A DNA stretch of 64,000 nt from assembly GCF_963676955.1 (NCBI RefSeq), contig NZ_OY781461.1:2722225-2786224 (forward strand). Reading direction: 5' to 3'. Each line of letters begins with the position of its first letter. The first letter of the stretch is position 1. Positions 7,207-16,857 of the stretch are shown one piece after another. The notes under the pieces were generated by a model, which did not search any database, was not told the origin of the DNA, and saw only the letters and a list, made by a program, of their open reading frames with translations. Source of the DNA: an uncultured Desulfuromonas sp. (lineage in GTDB: Bacteria > Desulfobacterota > Desulfuromonadia > Desulfuromonadales > Desulfuromonadaceae). The position numbers and the translations under genes were made by a program.

Positions 7207-8097
<891 letters not shown>

Positions 8098-8132
8098 ATC
8101 GATCCAGCGTGTTTGACGGGATAAAAGGCTTC

Positions 8133-8153
8133 AGGGCGGTCCCTCTCCGCCCT
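8133..8153 (+). terminator. nifH-nifD intergenic hairpin
   Basis: A 7-bp stem AGGGCGG/CCGCCCT with a seven-base loop and only a weak T content after it. A second, longer-looped stem AACCCGC/GCGGGTT follows (8159-8196). Such structures usually raise nifH mRNA stability relative to nifDK rather than end transcription. Confidence 0.5.
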
Positions 8154-8227
8154 TGCTTAACCCGCTAACTTATAGATCAATTACTCACTGCGGGTTTGAA
8201 TAGTCTGTATGTGAAGGAGATAACGTA

Positions 8228-9670
8228 ATGGCAGAGAGAAAACCTATTGAAGGTGTAACTATAGAAAAAACTGAGAAGCTGATCGAGGATACTCTGGCGT
8301 TTATGCCCGAGAAGGCTGCTAAGAAGCGTCGTCCTCACGTTGGCGCCAATGAGCCTTCCGCTTCTCCCTGTGCGGTTAAATCGAACCGTAAAATTGTTCC
8401 CGGTGTTATGAGCCAACGTGGTTGTGCTTACGCCGGTGCCAAGGGTGTTGTTTGGGGCCCGATCCGTGACATGGTTCACGTATCTCACGGCCCGATCGGT
8501 TGTGGTGTCTATAGCTGGGGTACCCGTCGTAACCTGGTTCAAGGTATCCCCGGTATTACTTCATTCCCTCTGGACTTCACTTCTGACTTCCAAGAGCGTG
8601 ACATCGTTTATGGTGGTGATATCAAGCTGGAAAAACTGCTGCGTGAAGCCGATGAATTGTTCCCGCTGAACAAAGGTCTGTCGGTTTTGTCCGAGTGTCC
8701 GGTCGGTCTGATCGGTGACGACATCAACGCGGTCACCAAAAAAATGGAAAAAGAACTCGACAAACTGGTTGTCCCCTGTAACTGCGAAGGTTTCCGCGGC
8801 GTCAGCCAGTCACTGGGTCACCACATTTCCAATGATTCCATCCGTGACTTTGTTATCGGCAAGCGTGAGTTTGATGAAGAACCCGGTCCTTATGACATCG
8901 CCCTGATCGGTGACTACAACATCGGTGGTGACGTCTGGGCGGCCAAGCCGATTCTCGAAGAGATGGGCCTGAACGTTAAGGCGATCTGGACCGGTGACGG
9001 TGAGATCGAAAAGATCGCGGCAACCTACCAGGTGAAACTGAATGTTATCCACTGCTACCGTTCCATGAACTACATGTGTAAGGTGATGGAAGAGAAGTGG
9101 GGCATTCCCTGGATCGAGTACAACTTCTTCGGTCCGACCAAGATTGCCGAGAGTATTCGTGCCATTGCTGAGCGTTTTGATGACACCATCAAAGAAAAAG
9201 GCGAGCAGGTTATCGCAAAATATACCCCGCAAGCTGAAGCTGTCATTGCACAATACAAGCCTCGTCTCGACGGCAAAACCGCTATGCTGTTCGTCGGTGG
9301 CCTGCGTCCCCGCCATACCGTCGGTGCTTATGAGGATCTGGGCATTCAGGTCACGGGTACCGGTTACGAGTTTGCTCACCAGGACGATTATGACCGTACT
9401 GCTCCTGAGATGGCCAAAGGTACGATCATTTACGATGACGTCTCTGAATTCGAATTGGAAAAATACGTTGAAGCCATGCAACCTGATCTGGTTGGTAGTG
9501 GTATCAAGGAAAAGTATGTCTTCCAAAAATCCGGCATTCCTTTCCGCCAGATGCACAGTTGGGACTATTCCGGTCCTTACCACGGTTACGAAGGTTTCAA
9601 AATCTTTGCCCGTGACATTGACATGGCGATCAACAGCCCGACCTGGAAACTGGTCAAGTCCCCGTTCTAG
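8228..9670 (+). CDS. nifD: Nitrogenase molybdenum-iron protein alpha chain
   Basis: Catalytic subunit that carries the FeMo cofactor; 480 residues. P-cluster cysteines are C66 (SQRGCAYAG), C92 (GPIGCG) and C157 (SECPVG). The cofactor ligands are C276 (HCYRSMNY) and H443 (QMHSWDYSG), and H198 (LGHHISND) matches the cofactor-pocket histidine. These mark it as Mo-type rather than VnfD or AnfD. The ATG follows GAAGGAG. It is 130 bp behind nifH and 82 bp before nifK in the same direction, as one operon. Confidence 0.98.
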   Translation: MAERKPIEGVTIEKTEKLIEDTLAFMPEKAAKKRRPHVGANEPSASPCAVKSNRKIVPGVMSQRGCAYAGAKGVVWGPIRDMVHVSHGPIGCGVYSWGTRRNLVQGIPGITSFPLDFTSDFQERDIVYGGDIKLEKLLREADELFPLNKGLSVLSECPVGLIGDDINAVTKKMEKELDKLVVPCNCEGFRGVSQSLGHHISNDSIRDFVIGKREFDEEPGPYDIALIGDYNIGGDVWAAKPILEEMGLNVKAIWTGDGEIEKIAATYQVKLNVIHCYRSMNYMCKVMEEKWGIPWIEYNFFGPTKIAESIRAIAERFDDTIKEKGEQVIAKYTPQAEAVIAQYKPRLDGKTAMLFVGGLRPRHTVGAYEDLGIQVTGTGYEFAHQDDYDRTAPEMAKGTIIYDDVSEFELEKYVEAMQPDLVGSGIKEKYVFQKSGIPFRQMHSWDYSGPYHGYEGFKIFARDIDMAINSPTWKLVKSPF

Positions 9671-9708
9671 GTGTTGTTGAACAACCAAACGACGTATTAA
9701 CCCAATTT

Positions 9709-9730
9709 GACGGTGATTCACGTCACCGTC
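9709..9730 (+). other. nifD-nifK intergenic hairpin
   Basis: A 7-bp stem GACGGTG/CACCGTC just before the nifK ribosome site (GGGAG). No T tract follows, so it is more likely a structural or stability element than a terminator. Confidence 0.4.
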
Positions 9731-9752
9731 GGATGACAGGGAGATAAAAACA

Positions 9753-11219
9753 ATGACTGAAAACGCAGTTAAAGTTAAAAAGATAACAACCCACACACCC
9801 GAAGAAATTGAGCGGGTCGTCGAGTGGACCAAAACAGAAGAGTACAAAGAGAAAAACTTTGCCCGTGAAGCGCTGGTGGTTAACCCGGCTCACGCCTGTC
9901 AACCTCTGGGTGCACAGATGGTGGCCAGCGGTTTCCAGGACACCCTGCCGTTTGTCCACGGTTCACAAGGTTGCGCTTCTTACTTCCGCAGTACTTTTAC
10001 CCGTCACTTCCGTGAGCCTTCCGCAGCCACCTGTGATGCGATGACCGAGGACGGCGCGGTATTCGGTGGTCAGAACAACCTGTTTGAAGGTCTGGAAAAC
10101 GCCTACACGCTGTACAAGCCGAAAATGATGGCGGTTTATACCACCTGTATGCCTGAGGTTATCGGTGATGACCTGACAGCCTTTATTAAAAATGCCAAGG
10201 CCGCAGGTCATGTGCCTGAAGAATTGCCGATTCCTTATGCCAATACGCCGAGCTTCAACGGGACGCATCTGCATGGTTTCGACTCCATGCTCAAGAGCAT
10301 TCTCGAGTATTTGACCAAGGATCAAAAGGTAGAAGACAAGTGCACCGGCAAACTGAACCTGATTCCTGGTTTTGACGGCAATATTGGTAACCTGCGTGAA
10401 TATCAGCGTATTCTCGATCTGTTCGGCATCCCGTTTGTCATGATGCCGGATATTTCCGAAGTGTTTGACTCCGGTTGTGACGGTGAATACAAAATGTATC
10501 CCGGTGGTACTCCTCTGGAAGACGCCGCAGAATCCATCAATGGCAAGGTGACCATGTCTTTGCAGAAATGGACGACGACGCAGACCATGCGCTTTGTTAA
10601 ATCAGAGTTCTCCGGCGTGCATGAAACCATGCCGATGCCGATGGGCATTGAGAAGACCGATGCGTTCATCATGAAGCTCAGCGAGCTGTTCGACAAGCCG
10701 ATTCCCGATCAGCTGAGAAAAGAGCGTGCCCGTGCCGTTGACGCAATGACCGACGGTCACCAGTATATCCACGGCAAAAAGTTCGCTGTCTACGGCGATC
10801 CGGACTACCTGCTGGGTCTTGTTTCCTTCCTGTTGGAGATGGGTGCCCATCCGCACCACATCGTCTGCTCCCGCAGCAACAAGAAGTTCAAGAAGGAGAT
10901 GGACGCACTGCTTGAGACATCTGAGTACGGCGCTGGCTGCACGGTTCACATCAACCGTGACCTGTGGCACCTGCGCAGCCTGATCTTTACCGATCCTGTT
11001 GATGGGATCATCGGTGACACTCATGGTAAATTTGTCGCTCGTGATACCGGGCTGCCCCTGTTCCGTGTTGGATTCCCGATCATTGACCGTATCAACCTGC
11101 ACCGCAGTCCCATTGTCGGTTACCAGGGTGTTATTAACCTGATGTCCATGATCTGCAACAAATTCCTCGATATTCAAGACGAGACTTGTGAAGACCAGTG
11201 GTTTGAGATGATGCGTTAA
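9753..11219 (+). CDS. nifK: Nitrogenase molybdenum-iron protein beta chain
   Basis: Beta subunit of the alpha2-beta2 MoFe protein, sharing the P-cluster with NifD; 488 residues, a little shorter than the 510-525 of Azotobacter-type proteins because the N-terminal extension is reduced. P-cluster cysteines are C49 (HACQPLGA), C74 (GSQGCASY) and C132 (TTCMPEVIGDD). A GGGAG ribosome site precedes the ATG. It is the last gene before a strong terminator, so nifHDK form a unit. Confidence 0.98.
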   Translation: MTENAVKVKKITTHTPEEIERVVEWTKTEEYKEKNFAREALVVNPAHACQPLGAQMVASGFQDTLPFVHGSQGCASYFRSTFTRHFREPSAATCDAMTEDGAVFGGQNNLFEGLENAYTLYKPKMMAVYTTCMPEVIGDDLTAFIKNAKAAGHVPEELPIPYANTPSFNGTHLHGFDSMLKSILEYLTKDQKVEDKCTGKLNLIPGFDGNIGNLREYQRILDLFGIPFVMMPDISEVFDSGCDGEYKMYPGGTPLEDAAESINGKVTMSLQKWTTTQTMRFVKSEFSGVHETMPMPMGIEKTDAFIMKLSELFDKPIPDQLRKERARAVDAMTDGHQYIHGKKFAVYGDPDYLLGLVSFLLEMGAHPHHIVCSRSNKKFKKEMDALLETSEYGAGCTVHINRDLWHLRSLIFTDPVDGIIGDTHGKFVARDTGLPLFRVGFPIIDRINLHRSPIVGYQGVINLMSMICNKFLDIQDETCEDQWFEMMR

Positions 11220-11227
11220 ATAGCAGA

Positions 11228-11262
11228 CTCCCCGGAGCCTATGTGTTCCGGGGAGCTTTCTC
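11228..11262 (+). terminator. Terminator of nifHDK
   Basis: A 9-bp GC-rich stem CTCCCCGGA/TCCGGGGAG followed by CTTTCTC, placed 8 bp after the nifK stop. Confidence 0.8.
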
Positions 11263-11291
11263 AACACCTTCTATCGTCGGAAAAATCATGA

Positions 11292-11360
11292 AGAGCACGA
11301 AGATTCAAGTGATTTAACCGACTCCTGGTTCTCGGTTAGGGAAGCTTATCTTCGTGCTCT
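11292..11360 (+). repeat. Long inverted repeat A between nifK and the nifX-like gene
   Basis: A perfect 13-bp inverted repeat AGAGCACGAAGAT/ATCTTCGTGCTCT, with a 43-base loop that contains a smaller stem (AACCGA/CGGTT). TTTGTG follows, so it may act as a second terminator or regulatory RNA structure. Confidence 0.6.
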
Positions 11361-11367
11361 TTGTGCC

Positions 11368-11421
11368 TTAAACAGCACAGCTGAGCGGCTGAGTCGGTCA
11401 ACGCTGAACTGTGCTGTTTAA
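11368..11421 (+). repeat. Long inverted repeat B between nifK and the nifX-like gene
   Basis: A perfect 13-bp inverted repeat TTAAACAGCACAG/CTGTGCTGTTTAA with a 28-base loop holding an inner AGCG/CGCT stem. It starts 8 bp after repeat A. The left arm can alternatively pair with the segment just upstream (TGTGC with GCACA), so two conformations are possible. Confidence 0.6.
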
Positions 11422-11536
11422 ATCGGAAGTCCCTTTTCCACCAGACGAATCGGCAGTGATCAACAGCAAGAGGAAGAATATGCAGAGAACACGTCGCCTC
11501 AGTATCGTCAGAAACATCCGAAAGAGAGGTCTATAT

Positions 11537-11923
11537 ATGAAAGTCGCCTTCGCAAGTACGGATAAAATTCATGTCAATGAACATTTCGGTCGCGCCCAGG
11601 AGTTCTATATCTGGGATGTCGCTGCCGATGACGCCGCACTCAATGCGGTGGTTCAGGTCAAGCAGGAGGGCAATGACGAAGCCGAACGGATTGAAGCACG
11701 GTGTTCCGGTGTTGCAGATTGTTCACTCGTCTATGTGGCTCAAATTGGCGGACCTGCGGCTGCTCGCCTGGTGGCGAAAAAAGTTCACCCCATCAAGATT
11801 AAAGATGAAGCAACGATTACGGAAACCGTTGAGAAGTTGCAGGAAGTTTTGCGGAACAATCCTCCGCCCTGGCTGCGTAAAGCGATGATGAAAGGGGAGC
11901 GTCCCAGCTTTAGCGAACGTTAG
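11537..11923 (+). CDS. NifX/NafY-like dinitrogenase iron-molybdenum cofactor-binding protein
   Basis: A 128-residue protein with the NifX/NifB-C-terminal fold that binds FeMo-co or its NifB-co precursor during assembly. The characteristic opening is MKVAFAST, then VNEHFGRAQEFYIWD, followed by the CSGVADCSLVYVAQIGG region and the helix that ends the domain. The start is taken as the ATG at 11537 behind GAGAGG, because the domain begins exactly there; an upstream ATG at 11480 would add only a basic tail. It follows nifK after two inverted repeats and precedes a nif-type ferredoxin, 50 bp away. Whether it is true NifX or another family member cannot be decided by eye. Confidence 0.82.
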   Translation: MKVAFASTDKIHVNEHFGRAQEFYIWDVAADDAALNAVVQVKQEGNDEAERIEARCSGVADCSLVYVAQIGGPAAARLVAKKVHPIKIKDEATITETVEKLQEVLRNNPPPWLRKAMMKGERPSFSER

Positions 11924-11973
11924 GCGCGGTTTTTGACCCAAGCAAAGTGAGTTTATAAAGGAGAATTAAAAAG

Positions 11974-12243
11974 ATGGCGTATTTGACTGGTAAAACCAAA
12001 GGTGGCAAGGATTGGACTCCCAACTTTGTACAGAGTATTGATCCTGAAAAATGTATCGGCTGTGGCCGCTGCTTTAAAGCCTGCTCTCGTAAAGTTCTTG
12101 GTCCTGAGGACTTTTATGATGAGGAAACCGATACCGAACGCATGGTCATGACGATTGTTAACGATGACAACTGTATTGGTTGCATGGGCTGCATCGTCAC
12201 CTGCCCGAAAAAATGTTTCACCGTGGCACCGTTGGAAATCTGA
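11974..12243 (+). CDS. fdxB: Nif-specific ferredoxin III-like protein, 2[4Fe-4S]
   Basis: An 89-residue ferredoxin with two cysteine clusters, [11 protein letters not shown] and [15 protein letters not shown], enough for two [4Fe-4S] centres. Length, the N-terminal [12 protein letters not shown] segment and the extended loop between clusters fit the nif-associated ferredoxin III family (TIGR02936). It probably serves as electron carrier for nitrogenase or for cofactor assembly. An AAGGAG site precedes the ATG. It is the last gene of the nif block and is followed by a terminator. Confidence 0.85.
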   Translation: MAYLTGKTKGGKDWTPNFVQSIDPEKCIGCGRCFKACSRKVLGPEDFYDEETDTERMVMTIVNDDNCIGCMGCIVTCPKKCFTVAPLEI

Positions 12244-12262
12244 TTTTATCGTTATACCTTCT

Positions 12263-12306
12263 GCGGCAACCCTACCTGATCGGGGTTGCCGCGGTTTTGT
12301 TTTCTT
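12263..12306 (+). terminator. Terminator after the nif ferredoxin
   Basis: A perfect 10-bp stem GCGGCAACCC/GGGTTGCCGC with a ten-base loop, then GGTTTTGTTTTCTTT. Confidence 0.85.
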
Positions 12307-12332
12307 TCCAGAGTGCAATTGCCTAAGGCTTC

Positions 12333-12372
12333 GCAAAGTGGTAACGAGGGGTTTCCACTTTGCTTTTTTTTA
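12333..12372 (+). terminator. Second hairpin-T terminator upstream of the radical SAM gene
   Basis: A 9-bp stem GCAAAGTGG/CCACTTTGC followed by eight T residues. It either backs up the previous terminator or attenuates the radical SAM gene. The remaining 12373-12708 holds no convincing gene or promoter; the reading frame is open upstream of the chosen start but has no ribosome site. Confidence 0.75.
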
Positions 12373-12708
12373 TCCAGTTTTTTGCTGAAAGCGGTCCGTG
12401 ACTTTTTACAAGCACGGTTTTAAACCATGTGATTTTTAAAATCGCACAAGATTCCTGGTTTGCAAACGGAGCCAACCCTGTTTGTCGCCCATCGGTCGGT
12501 TCAATGGCCCTTGGTAAAGAGCTCTACCTCCATCCATTTCGAACCGTTTTTTATAGACTTATCACAGCGTCCCTTCTTTCTTTTCAGTATCTTTTTTTCC
12601 AAAAATCGATTAATTTACGCCATCCTGAAATCAAGCCGGTGTCACAGAACTGTTTTATCCTCTTTCCGGTGTTGGCTTACAGGTCCCTTTGTCGTGGAGG
12701 TGCGTCGT

Positions 12709-14130
12709 ATGGCGTTATCGAAGAAGCGGCGGCAACATTGGATTGCAGCCAACCAGCGGGAATATTCCCACAATTATCCCTTACTGCGTTTTTTGTCCGC
12801 TGACGAGTACGCTCAATCCGACCAGTTGCGCCAGGAACTGCTGGGTTCATTGGCCACCTCAGCCCTGACCGGCTGCTGTGGAACCAAGCTTGATATGAAC
12901 CACTTATCGCCAGGATGCCGTATTTGTGCCGATGGAAACTGGTCCTGTCTATTTATTAATGGCCGCTGCAATTGTAATTGCTTCTATTGTCCAACGTCGC
13001 AGCACGACATCGGTCAGCCGACAACAAACAGCATTGAGTTTCGTCTCGCCGAGGATTATGTGCATTATCTGCAACGGTTCGGTTTTCGCGGGGCCAGTTT
13101 CAGTGGTGGCGAACCCTTGTTGACCTTTGAGAGAACCTTGCATTTTCTCAAAACGATTAAATGTCATATGCCGAGTGATTTTCACACCTGGCTGTATACC
13201 AACGGATCCTTGCTGACGGATGACATGGTCGGCCAGCTTGCCGCGGCGGGTCTGGATGAGATCCGTTTTGATATCGGTGCGACCAATTATGCGTTGACCG
13301 GGCTGAAGAAGGTGGGCAGCGCTATTCCGACAGTGACGGTCGAGATTCCTGCGGTACCGGAAGAAATCGAACGCCTGAAGGCTTTGTTGCCGGTTCTGGT
13401 GGATCATGGCGTCCGCCACCTCAATCTGCATCAGTTGCGGTTGACGCCGTATAATTTCCCGAAAATGGTCCAACGCAGTTACCGTTTTCTCCATGGCGAG
13501 AAGGTGACGGTGCTCGATTCGGAGCTCGCGGCATTGGAACTGATGGATTATACCCATCGACAAAAGATCCATCTGCCGATTAACTATTGTTCTTTTGTGT
13601 ATAAGCATCGTTTTCAGGCTCAGGCGGCCCGTTTGCGTAATGGCCAGTTCATGGTCAAGAACTATGAATGCCTGACGGAGAATGGTTACATCCGCACCTT
13701 GACATTAGTCGGTTCTCTGTCACGGCTGCAACAGTTAAGCCGTCGTTTCAATGAGAATGGTTGCGATGCAACGTTATGGAGTCTGGTGGAATCACGTGAA
13801 CGGCTGCATGTTCATCCCAGCCTGTGGCCGCTGGTCGATTATGACGATCTGGAGGTTGTTGTTGATTACGCTTTAGCCCGCCAACTGCCCCATGTTACGT
13901 ACCGCAATCCATTTACTCACATTGAATTGAGCTCTCGTCAGAACATTGTCATTGAGCGGGGCAGGGCACGGGAGGAGATCGTCTTAAGCGCCGCGCAGGC
14001 AGAGGTTTTTGTGCAGAAATTTCTGTGCCACGATCATTTCCAGAACGATGGCGGGCAAGAGAGCGATGATATCTGGGCCGATATCGTGGCCTATGAAGCG
14101 ATTCCACAAGGGCTTCAGGATTATTATTGA
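12709..14130 (+). CDS. Radical SAM protein of unknown function with additional cysteine cluster
   Basis: A 473-residue radical SAM enzyme. The CxxxCxxC motif for the SAM-binding [4Fe-4S] cluster is C87-C91-C94 (in RCNCNCFYCPTS), followed by the GGEP-like motif SFSGGEPLL at about 135. Upstream lie further cysteines C56, C57, C70, C73 and C80, enough for a second metal or iron-sulfur site. The chosen ATG follows GTGGAGG; an in-frame ATG 249 bp upstream lacks a ribosome site. The tail beyond about 330 has no recognised domain. It lies next to nif genes but is separated by two terminators and is not NifB, whose motifs differ. The substrate is unknown. Confidence 0.78.
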   Translation: MALSKKRRQHWIAANQREYSHNYPLLRFLSADEYAQSDQLRQELLGSLATSALTGCCGTKLDMNHLSPGCRICADGNWSCLFINGRCNCNCFYCPTSQHDIGQPTTNSIEFRLAEDYVHYLQRFGFRGASFSGGEPLLTFERTLHFLKTIKCHMPSDFHTWLYTNGSLLTDDMVGQLAAAGLDEIRFDIGATNYALTGLKKVGSAIPTVTVEIPAVPEEIERLKALLPVLVDHGVRHLNLHQLRLTPYNFPKMVQRSYRFLHGEKVTVLDSELAALELMDYTHRQKIHLPINYCSFVYKHRFQAQAARLRNGQFMVKNYECLTENGYIRTLTLVGSLSRLQQLSRRFNENGCDATLWSLVESRERLHVHPSLWPLVDYDDLEVVVDYALARQLPHVTYRNPFTHIELSSRQNIVIERGRAREEIVLSAAQAEVFVQKFLCHDHFQNDGGQESDDIWADIVAYEAIPQGLQDYY

Positions 14131-14156
14131 TGTGAAGATCCTGAAGCCCGGTGAAA

Positions 14157-15206
14157 TCAGACCACCAGGTCCAATTCCTGAATCGTGCCTGCGCCACCAT
14201 TCTCAAACAGAAAGATTCCCGTTTCACGCGTTTGGCCCAGCAATGTATTGTCGGTTGTATTGGTCAGGGAAAAGGGCGTTGCAACCGAGCCCAGGTAGAT
14301 GGCACCGATGCCGGCCTGGCCTAATGACAGCAGTTGTTGATTGCCGTCATCATCGCGCGTCCAGATGCGCAAGCGGTCATAAACGCTGTCCTGTTCATCA
14401 ATCCACAAATTGTCATCGCTGTCGTATTGTGCCAGTTCGGCGAATCCATCATCGGTGGTCGGACCAAACAATTCGCTGCCGTCATTGATGACACCGTCTT
14501 CATTCTGATCCAGGGCCAAAAAGCCGCTGCCGGGAGCGACAAAGGAGATTTGATCCTCTGCACCGTCCAGATCGAGGTCAAAGCCGATTTTGTCAGAGGT
14601 CAACTGGGCTGCGGAGCCGTTAAAGTTGATCACCAGCGGATCTTTGAGCGCTTCGCCGGCACGCACGGTGATATTCATTTCCTCATAGAACTCTCGGCTC
14701 ATGCTCAGATCGATATTCAGGTCGATCTGGCGACCGTCAGCGGTACTGACTTGAGCCTGGGCCGAAAAGTTCATACTTTCCTGTTCGTGATAGGATTCAT
14801 GATAACTGTAGACCAAACCAAAACTTTGCTGACGATTTAACCCGTGAGCCTGGCTGTTGAGTTGAGCGGGGGTGGCACGATTCTGTAGACCCTGAGCCAC
14901 GTTGATTTTGTGGTTAAGTTTGATCTTTTTGCCGGTAAGCATCTCTGTCAGCCGTTTAAGCAGCAGAATATCCAGCTCTTCGACGGGGTCTTCAGTGTCA
15001 AGGGGATCGACAATTTCTGTTTGCGTCTGCTGGATGTTCTGAGCGTCTGCACTCAGATCAACTCGGCTGGCTGTCTGCCCCGAAGGGGAGGGCACATTGT
15101 CGTCTGTTTGAGGTGTTGTCCAGAATTGCAGCGTTTCCGCCTGGACGCTGGTCTGAGTTTTTTGATGTTGCGCTTGCAGTTGGACGGTTGATTCGGTGAT
15201 AATCAT
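14157..15206 (-). CDS. Acidic EF-hand/dockerin-like calcium-binding protein
   Basis: A 349-residue protein with no signal peptide or membrane segment. The N-terminal 150 residues are polar and Gln-rich. The C-terminal half has Asp-rich loops of the EF-hand/dockerin type: GFDLDLDGAEDQ, LDQNEDGVINDGSELFG and DSDDNLWIDEQD, followed by LGQAGIGAIYLG. This arrangement recurs in large bacterial calcium-binding and adhesin-like proteins. GGAGGG precedes the ATG. It is transcribed convergently with the radical SAM gene and divergently from the methyltransferase gene. It may be exported by a non-Sec route; no function is assigned. Confidence 0.65.
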   Translation of the reverse strand: MIITESTVQLQAQHQKTQTSVQAETLQFWTTPQTDDNVPSPSGQTASRVDLSADAQNIQQTQTEIVDPLDTEDPVEELDILLLKRLTEMLTGKKIKLNHKINVAQGLQNRATPAQLNSQAHGLNRQQSFGLVYSYHESYHEQESMNFSAQAQVSTADGRQIDLNIDLSMSREFYEEMNITVRAGEALKDPLVINFNGSAAQLTSDKIGFDLDLDGAEDQISFVAPGSGFLALDQNEDGVINDGSELFGPTTDDGFAELAQYDSDDNLWIDEQDSVYDRLRIWTRDDDGNQQLLSLGQAGIGAIYLGSVATPFSLTNTTDNTLLGQTRETGIFLFENGGAGTIQELDLVV

Positions 15207-15353
15207 CGCGGCCCTCCATGGCTGTTTGTTGGTGAAGCGAGCACGCGGCAGTTGTCGTCCCTGACATCTCCCCGTCTCGTACGTATCGGCAGGGCAGTTA
15301 CAAAAACTTTAATTTTTTTTACAGCCTTTTTATCTTCATATGGCGGAGTCTCT

Positions 15354-15899
15354 GTGCGCAGTAGTTTGTTTATTTTGATCAGTGTGATTTTATTGTGGAT
15401 TTCCCGACGCCCCTTGCGCAATTTTCGCAGTCACGGTTTTTACCGCTTCTTTGCCTTTGAGGGGGTTGTCGCTCTGGTCCTTATCAACCATCCGTACTGG
15501 TTTGACGAGCCATTTTCTGCGCGACAGTTGCTTTCCTGGACGTTGTTAATTTCTTCAATTGTCTTTGTCGTTCATGGTGTTCAGTTGTTGCGTCTTGTTG
15601 GCGGTCGCGGGCAGCGCCGGGATATGCCGGAGAATCTCGCCTTTGAAAATACCGTTAAACTGGTTGAAGTCGGCTTGTATCGTTTTATCCGTCATCCGAT
15701 GTATGCGTCCCTGTTGTTGCTGGCCTGGGGAGCGTTCCTCAAACATCCACTGTTTTTGACCTTTGGTCTTGCGCTGTTGACGACACTGTTCCTGGTGGCC
15801 ACCGCCAAGGTTGAAGAACGGGAAAATCGGCGTTTTTTCGGCGATCAATATCAGGCGTACTGCGGCCGGTCGAAAATGTTTATTCCCTTTGTGTTTTGA
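15354..15899 (+). CDS. Integral-membrane isoprenylcysteine-carboxyl-methyltransferase-like protein
   Basis: A membrane methyltransferase of the ICMT/PEMT family, 181 residues from the preferred GTG at 15354 (GGAG five bases upstream); a TTG at 15252 would extend it. It has several hydrophobic helices and the family signature GLYRFIRHPMYASLLLLAWG, where RHPMY contacts the SAM cofactor, followed by a charged C-terminal EERENRRFFGDQYQAY. Bacterial substrates are mostly unknown. It ends one base before the next gene, so the two are probably co-transcribed. Confidence 0.75.
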   Translation: MRSSLFILISVILLWISRRPLRNFRSHGFYRFFAFEGVVALVLINHPYWFDEPFSARQLLSWTLLISSIVFVVHGVQLLRLVGGRGQRRDMPENLAFENTVKLVEVGLYRFIRHPMYASLLLLAWGAFLKHPLFLTFGLALLTTLFLVATAKVEERENRRFFGDQYQAYCGRSKMFIPFVF

Positions 15900-15900
15900 T

Positions 15901-16857
15901 GTGATGAAATCACTGCAACGGTTTATCTCCCGTCTGGCCCGTGACACGCTCGTCACCAGCCTGGCTTTGTTTAAAATTACTCTGCCGGTTTCGGCTTTGA
16001 CCAAAGTTTTGACGGACGTCGGCGTAACTGCCGGCCTTGGTGCGATGCTGGGGCCGGTGATGGGGCTGTTCGGTCTGCCGGGTGAGATGGGGCTGGTCTG
16101 GGCTTCTGCCATGATGACAAATCTTTATGGCGGCCTGAGCGTCTTCGCCACCTTGCCACACGGCAGTGATCTGACGGTGGCGCAAATCAGTGTGTTGACC
16201 ACCATGATGCTGATGGCTCATGGTTTGCCGGTAGAGATGATGATTGCCCGCAAGGCCGGAGTTCGTCTACGTTTCTCTCTGTTGGTTCGAGGTGGTGGCG
16301 CGTTGGTCGCCGGTTGGGCCCTCCATGCAATTTATCAGGAGACAGGATGGCTTCATCAACAGAATCAGGCGTTCTGGCAACCGCCGAAAGTCGCTGCGGA
16401 CTGGCTGAGCTGGGCGATGGCGCAAGGCCAGAACATGCTGTCCATTTCAGCGGTCATTTTCCTGTTGCTTGTGGTGATGCGTACCTTGGAATTGGTCGGA
16501 ATCATTGATGTGTTGACGCGCTGCTTGCGTCCGCTTCTGTCATCCCTCGGCATGAGTGCAGCTGCGGCGCCCGTGACCATGATCGGTATGTTTCTCGGTC
16601 TGAGCTATGGTGGCGGATTGATTATTCAGGAAGCGCACAGTGGTAAATTGCCCCGACACGATGTTGTTTTATCCCTGTCATTGATGGGACTGTGTCACAG
16701 TGTCATTGAGGATACGCTGTTGATGGGCATGGTGGGCGGGCACTGGTCGGCGATTCTGGTTGGAAGAATCATGATGTCTCTGGTGGTCGTTTTTGCTTTG
16801 CGTCTGATCTTGCACGCTGTGCCAACAGGCTGGTTAAGCCGCCATGTTTATGCCTGA
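15901..16857 (+). CDS. Nucleoside-recognition (Gate) domain membrane protein
   Basis: An integral inner-membrane protein of about 318 residues with around eight helices and two Gate-type (PF07670-like) repeats. The first is around GLPGEMGLVWASAMMTNLYG and the second around GMFLGLSYGGGLIIQEAHSG. Such domains occur in spore maturation proteins, FeoB and nucleoside transporters; the transported substrate here is unknown. The start may be GTG 15901 or ATG 15904, both directly after the preceding stop codon. The 3' end overlaps the convergent DUF1858-like gene by 10 bp. Confidence 0.75.
   Translation: MMKSLQRFISRLARDTLVTSLALFKITLPVSALTKVLTDVGVTAGLGAMLGPVMGLFGLPGEMGLVWASAMMTNLYGGLSVFATLPHGSDLTVAQISVLTTMMLMAHGLPVEMMIARKAGVRLRFSLLVRGGGALVAGWALHAIYQETGWLHQQNQAFWQPPKVAADWLSWAMAQGQNMLSISAVIFLLLVVMRTLELVGIIDVLTRCLRPLLSSLGMSAAAAPVTMIGMFLGLSYGGGLIIQEAHSGKLPRHDVVLSLSLMGLCHSVIEDTLLMGMVGGHWSAILVGRIMMSLVVVFALRLILHAVPTGWLSRHVYA

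Noticed and set aside
8098-8227. ANTAR module in the nifH-nifD intergenic region
   Set aside because: Candidate loops have at most one closing pair and the hairpins lack a T tract.
11282-11421. ANTAR elements in the nifX-like gene leader
   Set aside because: I looked for paired hexaloops overlapping the inverted repeats and found none with A1 and G4 on a proper stem.
12318-12341. ANTAR-like hexaloop (AAGGCT) before the second terminator of the nif ferredoxin
   Set aside because: The loop has A1 and G4, but the closing base pairs are U-U and C-C mismatches, so no stable hexaloop hairpin forms.
12429-12803. 124-codon frame overlapping the radical SAM gene start
   Set aside because: Overlaps a conserved gene in another frame, has no ribosome site and no recognisable domain.
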